Below, piece after piece: positions 35,562 through 44,297 of a DNA stretch of 64,000 bases (position 1 is its first letter; each line of letters starts with the position of its first letter). Below the pieces are notes generated by a model that saw nothing but the letters and a program-made list of their open reading frames with translations, was not told the DNA's origin and ran no database searches. Location: NCBI GenBank assembly GCA_965205535.1, contig CBDBHH010000005.1, positions 1,798,001 through 1,862,000 of the forward strand, in the 5' to 3' direction. Position numbers and translations under genes: made by a program. Origin of the DNA: UBA8079 sp965205535. GTDB lineage: Bacteria; Pseudomonadota; Alphaproteobacteria; UBA6615.

Positions 35562-36442
35562 GCACGCAGCCGACGGGGCTCGCCGAAGATGCCGTCGGGC
35601 CGGACCAGCAGCACCAGCAGGACGGCCACGTAGAGCAAGCCTTCCGCCATTGGCTGCGATGAGACCGAGGCCACGCCGACTTCGAAGAACGCGATCAGCA
35701 TGGCGCCGAGCGCCGCGCCGCGCAGGCTGCCCCAGCCGCCGATGACGACCGCGATATAGGCCTTGAGGATCAGGGCCGCGCCGTCCGACGGGGTGACGAA
35801 AAACTGGTGGGCGAGCAGCAGACCCGCGGCCCCGGCAAAGGCGGTGCCGAGCGCGAAGGCCAGCAATGTGATTCGGGTCAGGCGAATGCCCAGCGCGCGC
35901 GCCATCTCCGGGTCCTGGGCGCAGGCGCGGAACTGGCGGCCGAGCTGGGTGCGTTGCAGGACGAAGGCGAGCGCGCCGACCAACAACACCGCCGTGGCGA
36001 TGATCGCGAGGGACTGGCGGCTGGCCGCGACGCCCAGAAACTCGACCGTGCCCGTGCCGACGAGCGCGGGCGCGGTGCGCGGGGCGGCGCCGAAGCCTGC
36101 GTTGAGGCCGTTGGTCACGATAATGCCGAAGGCGATAGTGGTGACGAAGACCGAGACCGGTGGGCGGTTGCGGATGGGCAGATAGGCGAACGCGGCGATC
36201 GCCAGCCCGAGCCCCGCGGTGAGCAGCAGCACGCCGGGCAGCAGGATGATTCCGGGAATGGTGCTGCCGGCGGGAACGAGCATCACGAGCGCGACCGCCG
36301 CGAATCCGCCCGCGACGACGCTTTCGCCATGGGCGAAGTTCACGGCCGTGGTCGCGTTGAGGACGAGGACGAAGCCGATGGCGACGAGCGCATAGGCAGC
36401 ACCCAGAGCCGCCGCGTTGAGGAGGAGCTGCGCGGCGAGCAT
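35558..36442 (-). CDS. Liv-type ABC transporter permease (LivH-like)
   Basis: A 294-residue inner-membrane permease starting MLAAQLLLNAAALGAAYALVAIGFVLVLNATTAVNFAHGE, the standard LivH beginning. The EAA-like loop QFRACAQDPEMARALGIRLTRIT is present. It works with the fused LivMG protein. It is separated from the binding-protein gene by a 173-bp gap holding a large inverted repeat. Confidence 0.92.
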   Translation of the reverse strand: MLAAQLLLNAAALGAAYALVAIGFVLVLNATTAVNFAHGESVVAGGFAAVALVMLVPAGSTIPGIILLPGVLLLTAGLGLAIAAFAYLPIRNRPPVSVFVTTIAFGIIVTNGLNAGFGAAPRTAPALVGTGTVEFLGVAASRQSLAIIATAVLLVGALAFVLQRTQLGRQFRACAQDPEMARALGIRLTRITLLAFALGTAFAGAAGLLLAHQFFVTPSDGAALILKAYIAVVIGGWGSLRGAALGAMLIAFFEVGVASVSSQPMAEGLLYVAVLLVLLVRPDGIFGEPRRLRA

Positions 36443-36471
36443 TCCTAGACCCCGGTGTTTGTCGGCATGTA

Positions 36472-36581
36472 CATCCTTCGAGACGGCACGCCCGCTCTGC
36501 GGTCGTGCCTCCTCAGGATGAGGGCAATGGCCAATTCGACCTCATCCTGAGAAGCCCGCGCAGCGGGCGTCTCGAAGGATG
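36472..36581. repeat. Long dispersed inverted repeat inside the riboswitch operon
   Basis: The left arm begins CATCCTTCGAGACG and ends CTCAGGATGAGG; the right arm is its reverse complement, ending CGTCTCGAAGGATG. Each arm is about 40-50 bases and contains a smaller GC-rich hairpin. It fills the space between the binding-protein and LivH-type genes and could act as a processing or attenuation element. This repeat type is common in alphaproteobacterial intergenic DNA. Confidence 0.85.
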
Positions 36582-36615
36582 GTGAATGGAAATGCATGTC
36601 GCTGCCGGAGCGCTG

Positions 36616-37743
36616 CTAGAGGACGCCTGTGAGATTCTCGTAGCGCTTGACGATCGCTGGCACCCGGCTGTCGGCGCCATAGCAGAGGATCACCGCAGAA
36701 TGGGCCATGTTGCCCTTGCCGTCCGAGGCGTAAGTCATGGCGAGACCCTGGTAGCGCTGCGACGACAGGTAGGCGCGGACGTCGGCGGCGGATTTCGCAC
36801 CCCCCTCGATCGCGGCGAGCAGCATCTGCACCCCGTCATACTGGCCCAGCGCGAACGCGTCCGGCTCGCGGTCGAACGCTGCCCGGTAGGCATCCGCGAA
36901 CGCAGCTATGTCCGGGTCGGTCTCGGAAATGGGAGACGCGCCGGATTCCGCGCACACCCCGGCCAGTTCCGTCGGTTCCAGCAAAGCGGCCGTTTCCGGC
37001 TGGTGCATGGCCGAGCCGGCGATGATGGGAATGTCGAGGCCCATCGCGCGGGCCTGGCGCACGATCAGGGCGGTCGGGCCGGAATGGAGGTGAAGCAAAA
37101 GCGCATCGGCGCCGGACTCCCGGACCTTGCTCAACACGGGCAGCATGTCCTTGACCGACACATCGAGACCCTCGGCGAGGACCGGCGGGTGGCCCAGCGC
37201 GGTGAGGTTGCGGTCGAGTTCCGCACGTCCGCTCTGGCCGTAGGCCGTTGTCTGGAAAATCACCGCCGGGCGTTTGGCGCCGCGCTCCTCGATGGCGTAG
37301 CGGGCGTGGGCGGCCTTGACGACCACGTCGCCGGGAAAGAAACGGAAGACATTGGGGCTGCCCAGCTCGGTGATGCGCGCGGTGCCCGACACGGTCACCA
37401 TGGGCACCTCGAACTCGTCGGCCAGCGGCACCAGCGCCAGCATCTGGGTGCCGAGCATGGGGGCGACCACGGCGGCCACGTCATCGCGGTTGCGGCCCGA
37501 CGTCAGGGCGCGCTCGAACGCGTTGACCGCGATCTCCGGCGAGGTAGCCGTGTCGTCGACATCGAAGTCGACCCCTGAGCCTCGAAGTGCGAGTTCCGCA
37601 CCGTTCTTCTGGCTGGTGCCCTCGAGCGACAGGAAGCCGGTGATCGGTACCAGGACCGGGATGCGCAGGGGCTCGGCCTGGGCCGCGGTGAGTGTGGCGA
37701 GGAACGCGGACACGGCGATGAAAATGCGCGCCAATGCAGACAT
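36616..37743 (-). CDS. Liv-type ABC transporter substrate-binding protein under TPP riboswitch
   Basis: A 375-residue periplasmic type I receptor with signal peptide (MSALARIFIAVSAFLATLTAAQAE) and the LivJ-family opening PLRIPVLVPITGFLSLEGTSQKNGAELAL. The two lobes and hinge (FRFFPGDVVVKAAHARYAI) are of normal length. Amino acids are the usual ligands of the family, but the riboswitch upstream points to thiamine, a phosphate ester or a pyrimidine/thiazole precursor. First gene of the operon with LivH-, LivMG- and LivF-like genes. Confidence 0.88.
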   Translation of the reverse strand: MSALARIFIAVSAFLATLTAAQAEPLRIPVLVPITGFLSLEGTSQKNGAELALRGSGVDFDVDDTATSPEIAVNAFERALTSGRNRDDVAAVVAPMLGTQMLALVPLADEFEVPMVTVSGTARITELGSPNVFRFFPGDVVVKAAHARYAIEERGAKRPAVIFQTTAYGQSGRAELDRNLTALGHPPVLAEGLDVSVKDMLPVLSKVRESGADALLLHLHSGPTALIVRQARAMGLDIPIIAGSAMHQPETAALLEPTELAGVCAESGASPISETDPDIAAFADAYRAAFDREPDAFALGQYDGVQMLLAAIEGGAKSAADVRAYLSSQRYQGLAMTYASDGKGNMAHSAVILCYGADSRVPAIVKRYENLTGVL

Positions 37744-37808
37744 GTCTCGTCTCCGATGCGTTGGTCCGGGGGCGGGTGGAGTGTCTGCGAAAGACGATTC
37801 GTGACAAC

Positions 37809-37878
37809 TCCCTCCGCCGGCATAATCCGGATCAGGTTTGTGGGTTTCTTCTCAGCCCCGATTTTATTGGGGCACCCC
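37809..37878 (-). promoter_or_regulatory. TPP riboswitch (THI element)
   Basis: On the reverse strand the conserved parts occur in order: GGGGTGCCCC, then GGGGCTGAGA, ACCC, ACCTGATC, GGATTATGCC, GGCGGAGGGA. These are the P1, the CUGAGA pyrimidine-sensing arm and the pyrophosphate-sensing arm of the thiamine pyrophosphate aptamer. It ends 66 bp before the binding-protein ATG. No T-run follows, so control is probably translational, through access to the GGAG site. It places a five-domain Liv-type transporter under thiamine control. Confidence 0.95.
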
Positions 37879-37931
37879 AGCGTCATGAACTGATGAGACG
37901 ATGGGCGGCACGTGCGGTCAAGTCAAGCGCG

Positions 37932-38249
37932 TCAGTTCGTGTGGCCGCCGATCAGGTAGCGGGTGCCGTCATACAGGGAGAAGTAATCACCCAGCATCGG
38001 GTGGTCGATCTGGGCGGGGTCGGAGGCGGCGATCAGGTTGCGCTCGGCGACGTAGGTCGTGTGGGACGTCTCATGGACGAGCACGTGATACCAGGGCGCG
38101 TCCTTGGGCGGGCGCGACCTGGCGACCTCGTCATACCATGCCTCGCTGCCCTCAAAGACCGGGTCGACATCGAACACCGCACCGCGATAGCCGAAGAGCT
38201 TGTGCTCGACGATCTGGCCGACGTGAAACTGGACGGAGAATTCGTTCAT
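37932..38249 (-). CDS. hspQ: Heat-shock protein HspQ / hemimethylated-DNA-binding YccV-type
   Basis: A 105-residue protein of the HspQ family (QFHVGQIVEHKLFGYRGAVFDVDPVF; DAPWYHVLVHETSHTTYVAERNL), which specifies protein degradation through the Lon protease and is heat-induced in enterobacteria. Length and the WYHVLV core match. It lies 9 bp downstream of the thioesterase gene on the same strand. Confidence 0.93.
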   Translation of the reverse strand: MNEFSVQFHVGQIVEHKLFGYRGAVFDVDPVFEGSEAWYDEVARSRPPKDAPWYHVLVHETSHTTYVAERNLIAASDPAQIDHPMLGDYFSLYDGTRYLIGGHTN

Positions 38250-38258
38250 GACGTGGCT

Positions 38259-38696
38259 CTACGATACGGACTTGATCGCGGGGCGGCGCTGGGCGTCCCG
38301 GTCGACATAGGCGTAGACCGCCTCGGCGCTGGCGACGAGATTGTCGTGTTCGTCACGCACCTCGCCAGATGCGAAGTAAATACGCCGGCCTGCGCGAATG
38401 ACCTTCGCCGTGCAGATCAGCGTGTCGCCCTTGGCCCGACCGACGAAGTTCACGTTAAGGGACACGGTGACGTTGCCCCGGCGTTTGTCGGGATCGGGTT
38501 CATAGACCCCGCAGAAGCCTGTCGCCGCATCGATCAGCGACGCGGTGACGCCGCCATGGATGCCGCCCTGGCGGTTCCGGTGGCGGTCCTCGATATCGAC
38601 GGCAATCCGGGCGAAGCCCTCTTGCCAGTCCATCAGCCGGAAGCCGAGGAACCCGTTGAGGCCCTCGGTCAGGTCGCGTGCTTCGAAATCTGTCAT
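38259..38696 (-). CDS. PaaI-type hotdog-fold thioesterase
   Basis: A 145-residue acyl-CoA thioesterase-like protein. The conserved loop GGIHGGVTASLIDAATG and the strand NVNFVGRAKGDTLICTAKVIRAGRRIYFASGEVRDE are typical. The substrate is unknown. The frame is open to 39017 but the ATG at 38696 starts the domain. It probably shares a transcript with hspQ. Confidence 0.87.
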   Translation of the reverse strand: MTDFEARDLTEGLNGFLGFRLMDWQEGFARIAVDIEDRHRNRQGGIHGGVTASLIDAATGFCGVYEPDPDKRRGNVTVSLNVNFVGRAKGDTLICTAKVIRAGRRIYFASGEVRDEHDNLVASAEAVYAYVDRDAQRRPAIKSVS

Positions 38697-38816
38697 GTTG
38701 AAAGTCTCTGGCGGTAACAAATATGCGGTAGCTGATATGCCCGATCGGCGCGGGTGGGGCAATTCCCGTACGCGCCCGGGCCGGTTACACTGGTGGCCAA
38801 GACGGGGAGGAAGAAC

Positions 38817-40001
38817 GTGGACGAAACCGTGAATATCGCCAATGGGGGCCGCCGCCTGCGGCCCGCGGTCGACGAGCTTGAGGGCTCGCTGATCCGCAAG
38901 GTCGCCGAAAGCAATATCGGCCGCGACGATGTGATCCCGCTCTGGTTCGGCGAGCCGGACCTGCCCACGCCGAACTATATCAAGCAGGCGGTCACCCAGG
39001 CGATCGCGGACGACCACGTCTTCTATGCCCAGAATCGCGGCATCCCGCCGTTGCGTGAAGCACTCGCGGCCTATTCAAGCAATCTGATCGGGCGCGAGAT
39101 CAATGTCGACCGGATTACCGCCGCCGTCTCGGGCATGGCTGCGATCATGCTGACGTCGGAAGTGCTGGTCGACAATGGCGACAATGTCGTGGTCGTCGGG
39201 CCGGTCTGGCCCAATTGTAAGGGAACCGTGTTCATCATGGGCGGCGAGGCCCGCACGGCGCCTTTAAGGGCCGATGAAAGCGGCCAGTGGCATCTCGACC
39301 TCGACGATATCAAGAGCCGGTGCGACGAACGCACGCGCGCGGTGTTCGTCAATTCGCCGGGCAACCCGACCGGCTGGATCATGGAGCAGGACCAGCAGCG
39401 CGAGCTGCTGGAATTTACCCGCGAGCGGGGGATCTACCTGATTTCCGACGAGGTCTACATCCGGCTGATCTATGACCGCCCGCGCGCGCCATCGTTCCTG
39501 GATATCGCGGAACCCGAGGACCGGGTGATCGTCATCAACAGCTTCTCCAAGACCTGGTCGATGACTGGCTGGCGGCTCGGCTGGCTGACCCATCCCGCCG
39601 ATCTGGGGCCGGACTTCTCCAAGCTCAACGAGTTCAACATCGCCTCGCCCACGACCTTTGTGCAGCATGCCGGCGTTGTGGCGGTACGCGAGGGCGAGCC
39701 TTTCGTCGCAGAGATGGTCGAGCGCTATCGCCGGAACCGGGATCTCGTATACCAGCGGCTCGGCGCCATGCCGAAGGTGACACTTTCGCGCCCCGAGGGC
39801 GCCTTCTATGCCTTCTTCTCCGTGGACGGGATGACCGACAGCGTCGAGTATGCGCGCCAGCTGATTGCCGAGACCGGTGTAGGCATGGCGCCGGGTCGCG
39901 CGTTCGGCGAAGAGGGCGAGGGCTGGCTGCGCCTGTGTTTCGCAGCCGAGGCGGACACCCTGTCGGCCGCGATGGACCGACTGGAGCCGGCGTTCTCCTG
40001 A
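38817..40001 (+). CDS. Class I/II PLP-dependent aminotransferase
   Basis: A 394-residue fold-type I aminotransferase. The cofactor lysine is in NSFSKTWSMTGWRLGW, the NPTG motif is in VNSPGNPTGWIM and the substrate Arg is in WLRLCFA. The specific amino donor cannot be read. The start is a GTG at 38817 with GGGGAGG, which is far better than any ATG nearby. It heads a region of amino-acid and sugar-acid genes and is followed by the DenD-like dehydrogenase. Confidence 0.9.
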   Translation: MDETVNIANGGRRLRPAVDELEGSLIRKVAESNIGRDDVIPLWFGEPDLPTPNYIKQAVTQAIADDHVFYAQNRGIPPLREALAAYSSNLIGREINVDRITAAVSGMAAIMLTSEVLVDNGDNVVVVGPVWPNCKGTVFIMGGEARTAPLRADESGQWHLDLDDIKSRCDERTRAVFVNSPGNPTGWIMEQDQQRELLEFTRERGIYLISDEVYIRLIYDRPRAPSFLDIAEPEDRVIVINSFSKTWSMTGWRLGWLTHPADLGPDFSKLNEFNIASPTTFVQHAGVVAVREGEPFVAEMVERYRRNRDLVYQRLGAMPKVTLSRPEGAFYAFFSVDGMTDSVEYARQLIAETGVGMAPGRAFGEEGEGWLRLCFAAEADTLSAAMDRLEPAFS

Positions 40002-40033
40002 GGGATGCGGCGTGAGAATCTGGGAATAGCGAC

Positions 40034-41020
40034 ATGAAGGTGGTCATTACAGGCGGGACGGGGATGTTGGGTCGCCGGCTGGCAATCCGAATTCTGGCGC
40101 AGCCCGAGCTGGTTGGGCCGGACGGTGCGCCCGAGGCGTTGGACAAGCTGGTTCTGTTCGATGCGTTCGAGCCGGTCGAGCCGCCGCCCGACGACCCGCG
40201 GGTCGAGGTTGTCACCGGAGATATCTGCGATCCGGCGACGGTCGACGGCCTGATCGATGGCGAGACGGACGCGGTGTTTCACTTCGCCGCTGTGGTCAGC
40301 GGCGGGGCGGAGGCCGATTTCGACCTGGGTTATGCGGTGAATCTTGAGGGGGGCCGCAACGTATTGGAGGCGAGCCGCCGGACCGGGCGCTGCCCGAAGA
40401 TCGTGTTCACCAGTTCGCTGGCGGTATATGGCGGCGATCGATCGATCGATGATTCCACCGCGCTAACCCCGCAGACATCCTATGGCGCGCAGAAGGCGAT
40501 CGGCGAACTGCTGGTCAATGACTACACCCGCAAAGGGTTCGTGGATGGGCGTACCTTGCGCTTGCCGACCATCGTGGTGCGGCCGGGCAAGCCCAACAAG
40601 GCGGCCTCGGGCTTCGCCAGCTCGATCCTTCGCGAACCGTTGCAGGGCGATGAGGTGAGCAACCCGGTGAGCCGGGACACACGGATGCTGATCCTGTCGC
40701 CCAAGCGCGCGGTCCAGGCCTTCATCGATGTCCACAATGCAGATGGCGATGTTCTGGGCCCGAACCGGGCGGTCATGATGAACGGGATTTCACCTTCGAT
40801 CGGTGAGATGCTCGACGCTTTGCGTGCGATCGGGGGCGACGCGGTCGCGGCCCGGGTACACGACGAGCCCGATGCGCAGATTCAGGCCATCGTCGACGGC
40901 TGGCCCTGGTATGCCGACGGCGCGCGGGCGCGCGCGCTGGGCATGGAGCCCGACGCGTCGATGTCGGAAATTATCGAGAATTTCATCGCCGACGAGCTGG
41001 ACGGCGAATTTACCCGCTGA
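40034..41020 (+). CDS. denD: DenD-like NAD-dependent dehydrogenase
   Basis: A 328-residue extended SDR. NAD-binding GGTGMLG at residues 7-13 and the active site SSLAVYGG...SYGAQKAIGE. The pattern YTRKGFVDGRTLRLPTIVVRPGKPNKAASGFASSI is characteristic of D-erythronate dehydrogenase (DenD), which oxidises D-erythronate in a sugar-acid pathway. The partner genes of that pathway (kinase and isomerase) are not in the window, so the physiological substrate is inferred from family only. Located 32 bp after the aminotransferase. Confidence 0.82.
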   Translation: MKVVITGGTGMLGRRLAIRILAQPELVGPDGAPEALDKLVLFDAFEPVEPPPDDPRVEVVTGDICDPATVDGLIDGETDAVFHFAAVVSGGAEADFDLGYAVNLEGGRNVLEASRRTGRCPKIVFTSSLAVYGGDRSIDDSTALTPQTSYGAQKAIGELLVNDYTRKGFVDGRTLRLPTIVVRPGKPNKAASGFASSILREPLQGDEVSNPVSRDTRMLILSPKRAVQAFIDVHNADGDVLGPNRAVMMNGISPSIGEMLDALRAIGGDAVAARVHDEPDAQIQAIVDGWPWYADGARARALGMEPDASMSEIIENFIADELDGEFTR

Positions 41021-41536
41021 TCAGGCGTCAAATTCGAGCAGGGCTGTAATCGGTACATCAAGATGCTCACGTCCGCCCAGGCCGTCGAGCTCGATGATGA
41101 AGGCTGCCGCGCGCACGTCGGCGTCGGCTTGCCGCAGCAGGTGCAGCGCGCCGCCGGCCGTGCCACCGGTTGCGAGCAGGTCGTCAATAATCACGACCTT
41201 CTGACCCGGGGCAATGGCGTCGACCTGCATCTCCACCGTGTCGGAACCATATTCGAGGTCATAGGTATAGGATGTCGTCTCGCCGGGCAGCTTGCCCTGC
41301 TTGCGCAACATGGTGAAACCGCAGCCCAGCTGCAGCGCCAGTGGTGCGCCGACCAGGAACCCCCGGCTCTCGATACCCGCGATCACATCGGGTTCGTGTT
41401 GGCGGATGGCGACAGCAAGCAGATCGACGGTGTGGCGCCAGGCCTGCGGGTGCGCCAGCAAGGTCGAGATGTCGTAGAACAGGATGCCGGGTTTCGGGAA
41501 ATCCGGGATCTTTCGAATGTGCTCGGCAATGTCCAT
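41021..41536 (-). CDS. apt: Adenine phosphoribosyltransferase
   Basis: A 171-residue purine salvage enzyme that makes AMP from adenine and PRPP. It starts MDIAEHIRKIPDFPKPGILFYDIS and carries GIESRGFLVGAPLALQL and the PRPP motif VVIIDDLLATGGT. The frame is open to 41701, but the ATG at 41536 with AGGA upstream is clearly right. It is convergent with the DenD-like gene, with the stop codons directly adjacent. Confidence 0.95.
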   Translation of the reverse strand: MDIAEHIRKIPDFPKPGILFYDISTLLAHPQAWRHTVDLLAVAIRQHEPDVIAGIESRGFLVGAPLALQLGCGFTMLRKQGKLPGETTSYTYDLEYGSDTVEMQVDAIAPGQKVVIIDDLLATGGTAGGALHLLRQADADVRAAAFIIELDGLGGREHLDVPITALLEFDA

Positions 41537-41654
41537 GGGTCGTCGTCCTGTTGGCGAGAAATTTCGTGCGGATGCTACCCATCGTGCGTTCGCGATACAA
41601 TCACGCGATATAGTATTACACCGCGCTCGTGTGTTTTTCCGCTTGTCGTATGGT

Positions 41655-41670
41655 TGAAACGGTTGTTTCA
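41655..41670. promoter_or_regulatory. Candidate RpiR operator
   Basis: TGAAAC GGTT GTTTCA is a perfect 6-bp inverted repeat with a 4-bp centre, 65 bp before the rpiR-type gene and 119 bp before apt. The TGAAAC/GTTTCA half-sites fit operators described for several RpiR-family regulators, so autoregulation is plausible. Confidence 0.5.
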
Positions 41671-41735
41671 TGCTTCCCGTAAAACGATCCAACTGTTGCA
41701 AAGATCGACAGATCTATCGATAGGGACCCGACGCC

Positions 41736-42740
41736 ATGGCTGCAGACCGCGACCAGATGCCGAAGAGTGAGCAGATTCTGACGGATCTGCAGGATGTGTA
41801 TCCGAGGCTCAGCCCGCAGTTGCGGCAGGCCGCGCATTATTTGATCGACCGCCCCGACGAGATCGCCTTCACCTCCATGCGACAGTTGGCCGACCGGGCC
41901 GAGGTGCAGCCGGCGACCATGGTGCGCCTGGCACAGGCGCTGGGCTTCGACGGTTACGAGGCCATGCGCGAGCCTTTTCGCGATGCCCTGCGACAACAGC
42001 CGGCTGGCTTCGGACAGCGGGCACGCAAACTCCTGGCGCGCACCGGCCGGCGCCGGAAAGGCCGGGCCCTGGCTCAGCTGGCCAACGAAATGGTGGCGGC
42101 CGACCGGGACAACCTCTCCTTGAGCCTCGAGGCTATCGGTTCGGACGAACTGGCGGATGCCGCCAATGTGCTCGCCACGGCGCGCCGCATATACGTCGTC
42201 GGGCAGCGCAGCCTGTTCCCGGCGGCATTCTATGTGCATTACGCCTGCTCCATGTTCCGTGAGGACATGATCCTGATGGACGGCAATGGCGGCACCTTCG
42301 CCGATCGCCTCCGCGGTATCTCGTCGGAAGACGCGATGCTGGTGTTTTCTTTCGAGCCCTATTCGCGCGGTGCGGTGGAGGCGGTCGAGTTTGCCGCAGC
42401 CCGTGGCGCGACGATCGTTGCCGTGACCGACGGCCTCGTCTCGCCGCTTTCGTCCCTGACCCGGCACATGCTGCTGGTGGGCACGGACACGCCGGCGCTG
42501 TTCAAGTCGGTTGTCCCGGTGCTCAGCATTGCCCAGGTGCTGGTCGCACAAATTCTGGCCCAGGGCGGTCAGTCGGCGCTCACCAGCGTGGCCGAAAGCG
42601 AGCATCAGCTCGAGACATTCGGCGCTTACTGGACGGAAGCCGACAGGGTGAGCGTACCGGATGCAGATGGCGACGACGCACCGGGTGTTCGCGAGGATGC
42701 AGCCCCGTTCGATCATGCAAAGGAACGGCGCGGGTCCTGA
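41736..42740 (+). CDS. RpiR-family regulator
   Basis: A 334-residue transcription factor. The N-terminal RpiR helix-turn-helix (FTSMRQLADRAEVQPATMVRLAQALGFDGYEAMREPF) is followed by a SIS sugar-phosphate-binding domain (RIYVVGQRSLFPAAFYVHYACS; LVFSFEPYSRGAVEAVEFAAARGATIVAVTD). RpiR proteins sense phosphosugars or other small metabolites. It probably controls the aminotransferase and TAXI-TRAP genes downstream, and itself. Confidence 0.92.
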   Translation: MAADRDQMPKSEQILTDLQDVYPRLSPQLRQAAHYLIDRPDEIAFTSMRQLADRAEVQPATMVRLAQALGFDGYEAMREPFRDALRQQPAGFGQRARKLLARTGRRRKGRALAQLANEMVAADRDNLSLSLEAIGSDELADAANVLATARRIYVVGQRSLFPAAFYVHYACSMFREDMILMDGNGGTFADRLRGISSEDAMLVFSFEPYSRGAVEAVEFAAARGATIVAVTDGLVSPLSSLTRHMLLVGTDTPALFKSVVPVLSIAQVLVAQILAQGGQSALTSVAESEHQLETFGAYWTEADRVSVPDADGDDAPGVREDAAPFDHAKERRGS

Positions 42741-42741
42741 T

Positions 42742-44124
42742 ATGGGCAAGCCCGTAGCCTCGACGCGTGTGTCCGATGTGCGCCCGGCTGCGCATACAAG
42801 GGTACTGCACCGCAATTCGCACAGCGATCTGCCCGTCGCGGCCGCCGGTGACGGCCCCTTTGTCATCGACACGAACGGCAAACGATATCTCGATGCCTCG
42901 GGCGGTGCCGCGGTGTCGTGTCTGGGGCACAGCGACGCGGACGTGATTGCGGCGGTACAGACGCAGATCGGTGAAATGCCCTTCGCCCACAGCGCCTTTT
43001 TCACAAACAAGCCCATGGAGCAGCTCGCAGACCTGATCGTCGACGGCGCACCCGAAGGGCTGGACCGGGTCTATTTCACGTCTGGCGGTTCCGAGGCCGT
43101 CGAGGCCGCACTCAAGATGGCGCGGCAGTATTTCATTGAGATCGGCCAGCCCGAACGCACGGTCTTCATCGCACGACGCCAGTCCTATCACGGCAACACG
43201 CTGGGGGCGTTGTCAGTTGGTGGCAATGAATGGCGGCGCGCGCCGTTCCGCGAGATCATGGCCGAAACCCGTCATGTCGACCCGTGCTTTGCCTATCGCG
43301 GTCAACGGGAAGGGGAGGCGGACGCCGACTATGCGACGCGTCTTGCCCATGAGCTTGAAATGGAGATTAACGCGGCCGGGCCCGAGCGGGTGATCGCGTT
43401 CGTGGCGGAGACGGTGGTCGGCGCGACCAGCGGCGGCGTGGAACCTGTTGCGGGATACTTTCGGAAAATCCGCGAGGTCTGCGACCGCCACGGCGTTCTG
43501 TTGATTCTCGATGAAATCATGTGCGGATTGGGGCGTACCGGATCGCTCTATGCTTTCGAACAGGACGGTATCGTTCCCGACATGGTGACCGTGGCGAAGG
43601 GCCTTGCGGCAGGCTATCAGACGATCGGCGCGGTGCTGCTGTCGGAGGAAATCTTCGATGCCTTCTACAACGGGTCAGGTTTCTTCCAGCATGGCCACAC
43701 CTTCATGGGCCACGCGACGGCCTGTGCCGCAGCACTGGTGGTACAGCAGAAACTGCAGCACCCGGAGATGATGCCCCATGTCCGCGCGCTGGGCGAAATG
43801 CTGGATGCAGGCCTGAACGAGCGGTTCGGTAACCACCCCCATGTGGGGGATATGCGCGGCCGGGTGATGTTCCGCGGGCTCGAGCTGGTCGCGGACCGGG
43901 CCTCGAAAACGCCGTTCGACCCCGCGTTGAAACTGCATGCACGGATAAAGGCCGAGGCCATGAGCCGCGGCCTGATGTGTTACCCGGCAGGTGGCACGAT
44001 TGACGGAACCCTGGGCGATCATGTGCTCCTCGCGCCACCTTTTGTGGTGGGGGAGCAGGAGATCGAGCTCATCGTTGAACGATTGGGGGAGGCGATCGAT
44101 GCCGCTATCGCAAGTACGGACTAG
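42742..44124 (+). CDS. Class III PLP-dependent aminotransferase
   Basis: A 460-residue omega-type aminotransferase. The motif LLILDEIMCGLGRTGSLYAFEQDGIVPDMVTVAKGLAAGY contains the aspartate and the PLP lysine, and FTSGGSEAVEAALKMARQY is the cofactor phosphate loop. The substrate could be a beta-alanine-, taurine- or diamine-like amine. The start is one base after the RpiR stop, with AAGGA about 17 bases upstream, so translation may be coupled. Confidence 0.9.
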   Translation: MGKPVASTRVSDVRPAAHTRVLHRNSHSDLPVAAAGDGPFVIDTNGKRYLDASGGAAVSCLGHSDADVIAAVQTQIGEMPFAHSAFFTNKPMEQLADLIVDGAPEGLDRVYFTSGGSEAVEAALKMARQYFIEIGQPERTVFIARRQSYHGNTLGALSVGGNEWRRAPFREIMAETRHVDPCFAYRGQREGEADADYATRLAHELEMEINAAGPERVIAFVAETVVGATSGGVEPVAGYFRKIREVCDRHGVLLILDEIMCGLGRTGSLYAFEQDGIVPDMVTVAKGLAAGYQTIGAVLLSEEIFDAFYNGSGFFQHGHTFMGHATACAAALVVQQKLQHPEMMPHVRALGEMLDAGLNERFGNHPHVGDMRGRVMFRGLELVADRASKTPFDPALKLHARIKAEAMSRGLMCYPAGGTIDGTLGDHVLLAPPFVVGEQEIELIVERLGEAIDAAIASTD

Positions 44125-44183
44125 AAAATCCGGAATTTGCGTCATCCAAAAGTATGAAATTGCACGATTCTTTATTCTGGAAT

Positions 44184-44216
44184 TGTGACGGCTGAGCATG
44201 TGACGCTAGTGTCACG
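44184..44216 (+). promoter_or_regulatory. Repeated TGTGACG elements upstream of the TAXI receptor gene
   Basis: TGTGACG occurs at 44184-44190 and again at 44199-44205, and GTGACGCTAGTGTCAC at 44200-44215 is a 5-bp inverted repeat with a 6-bp centre. They lie in the 173-bp gap before the receptor gene and may be a regulator-binding site. Confidence 0.4.
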
Positions 44217-44297
44217 GCAAGCAAAATGAGGCTGATCGAATAAAAACAGGCCAGCCCGGTAAAAGTAAGACAAGACAACAGGAAGAGGAGAGACCCT

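Noticed and set aside
41616..43016. A 466-codon reverse-strand open frame opposite the RpiR gene
   Set aside because: It covers the promoter and regulator of the opposite strand and has no protein-like features.
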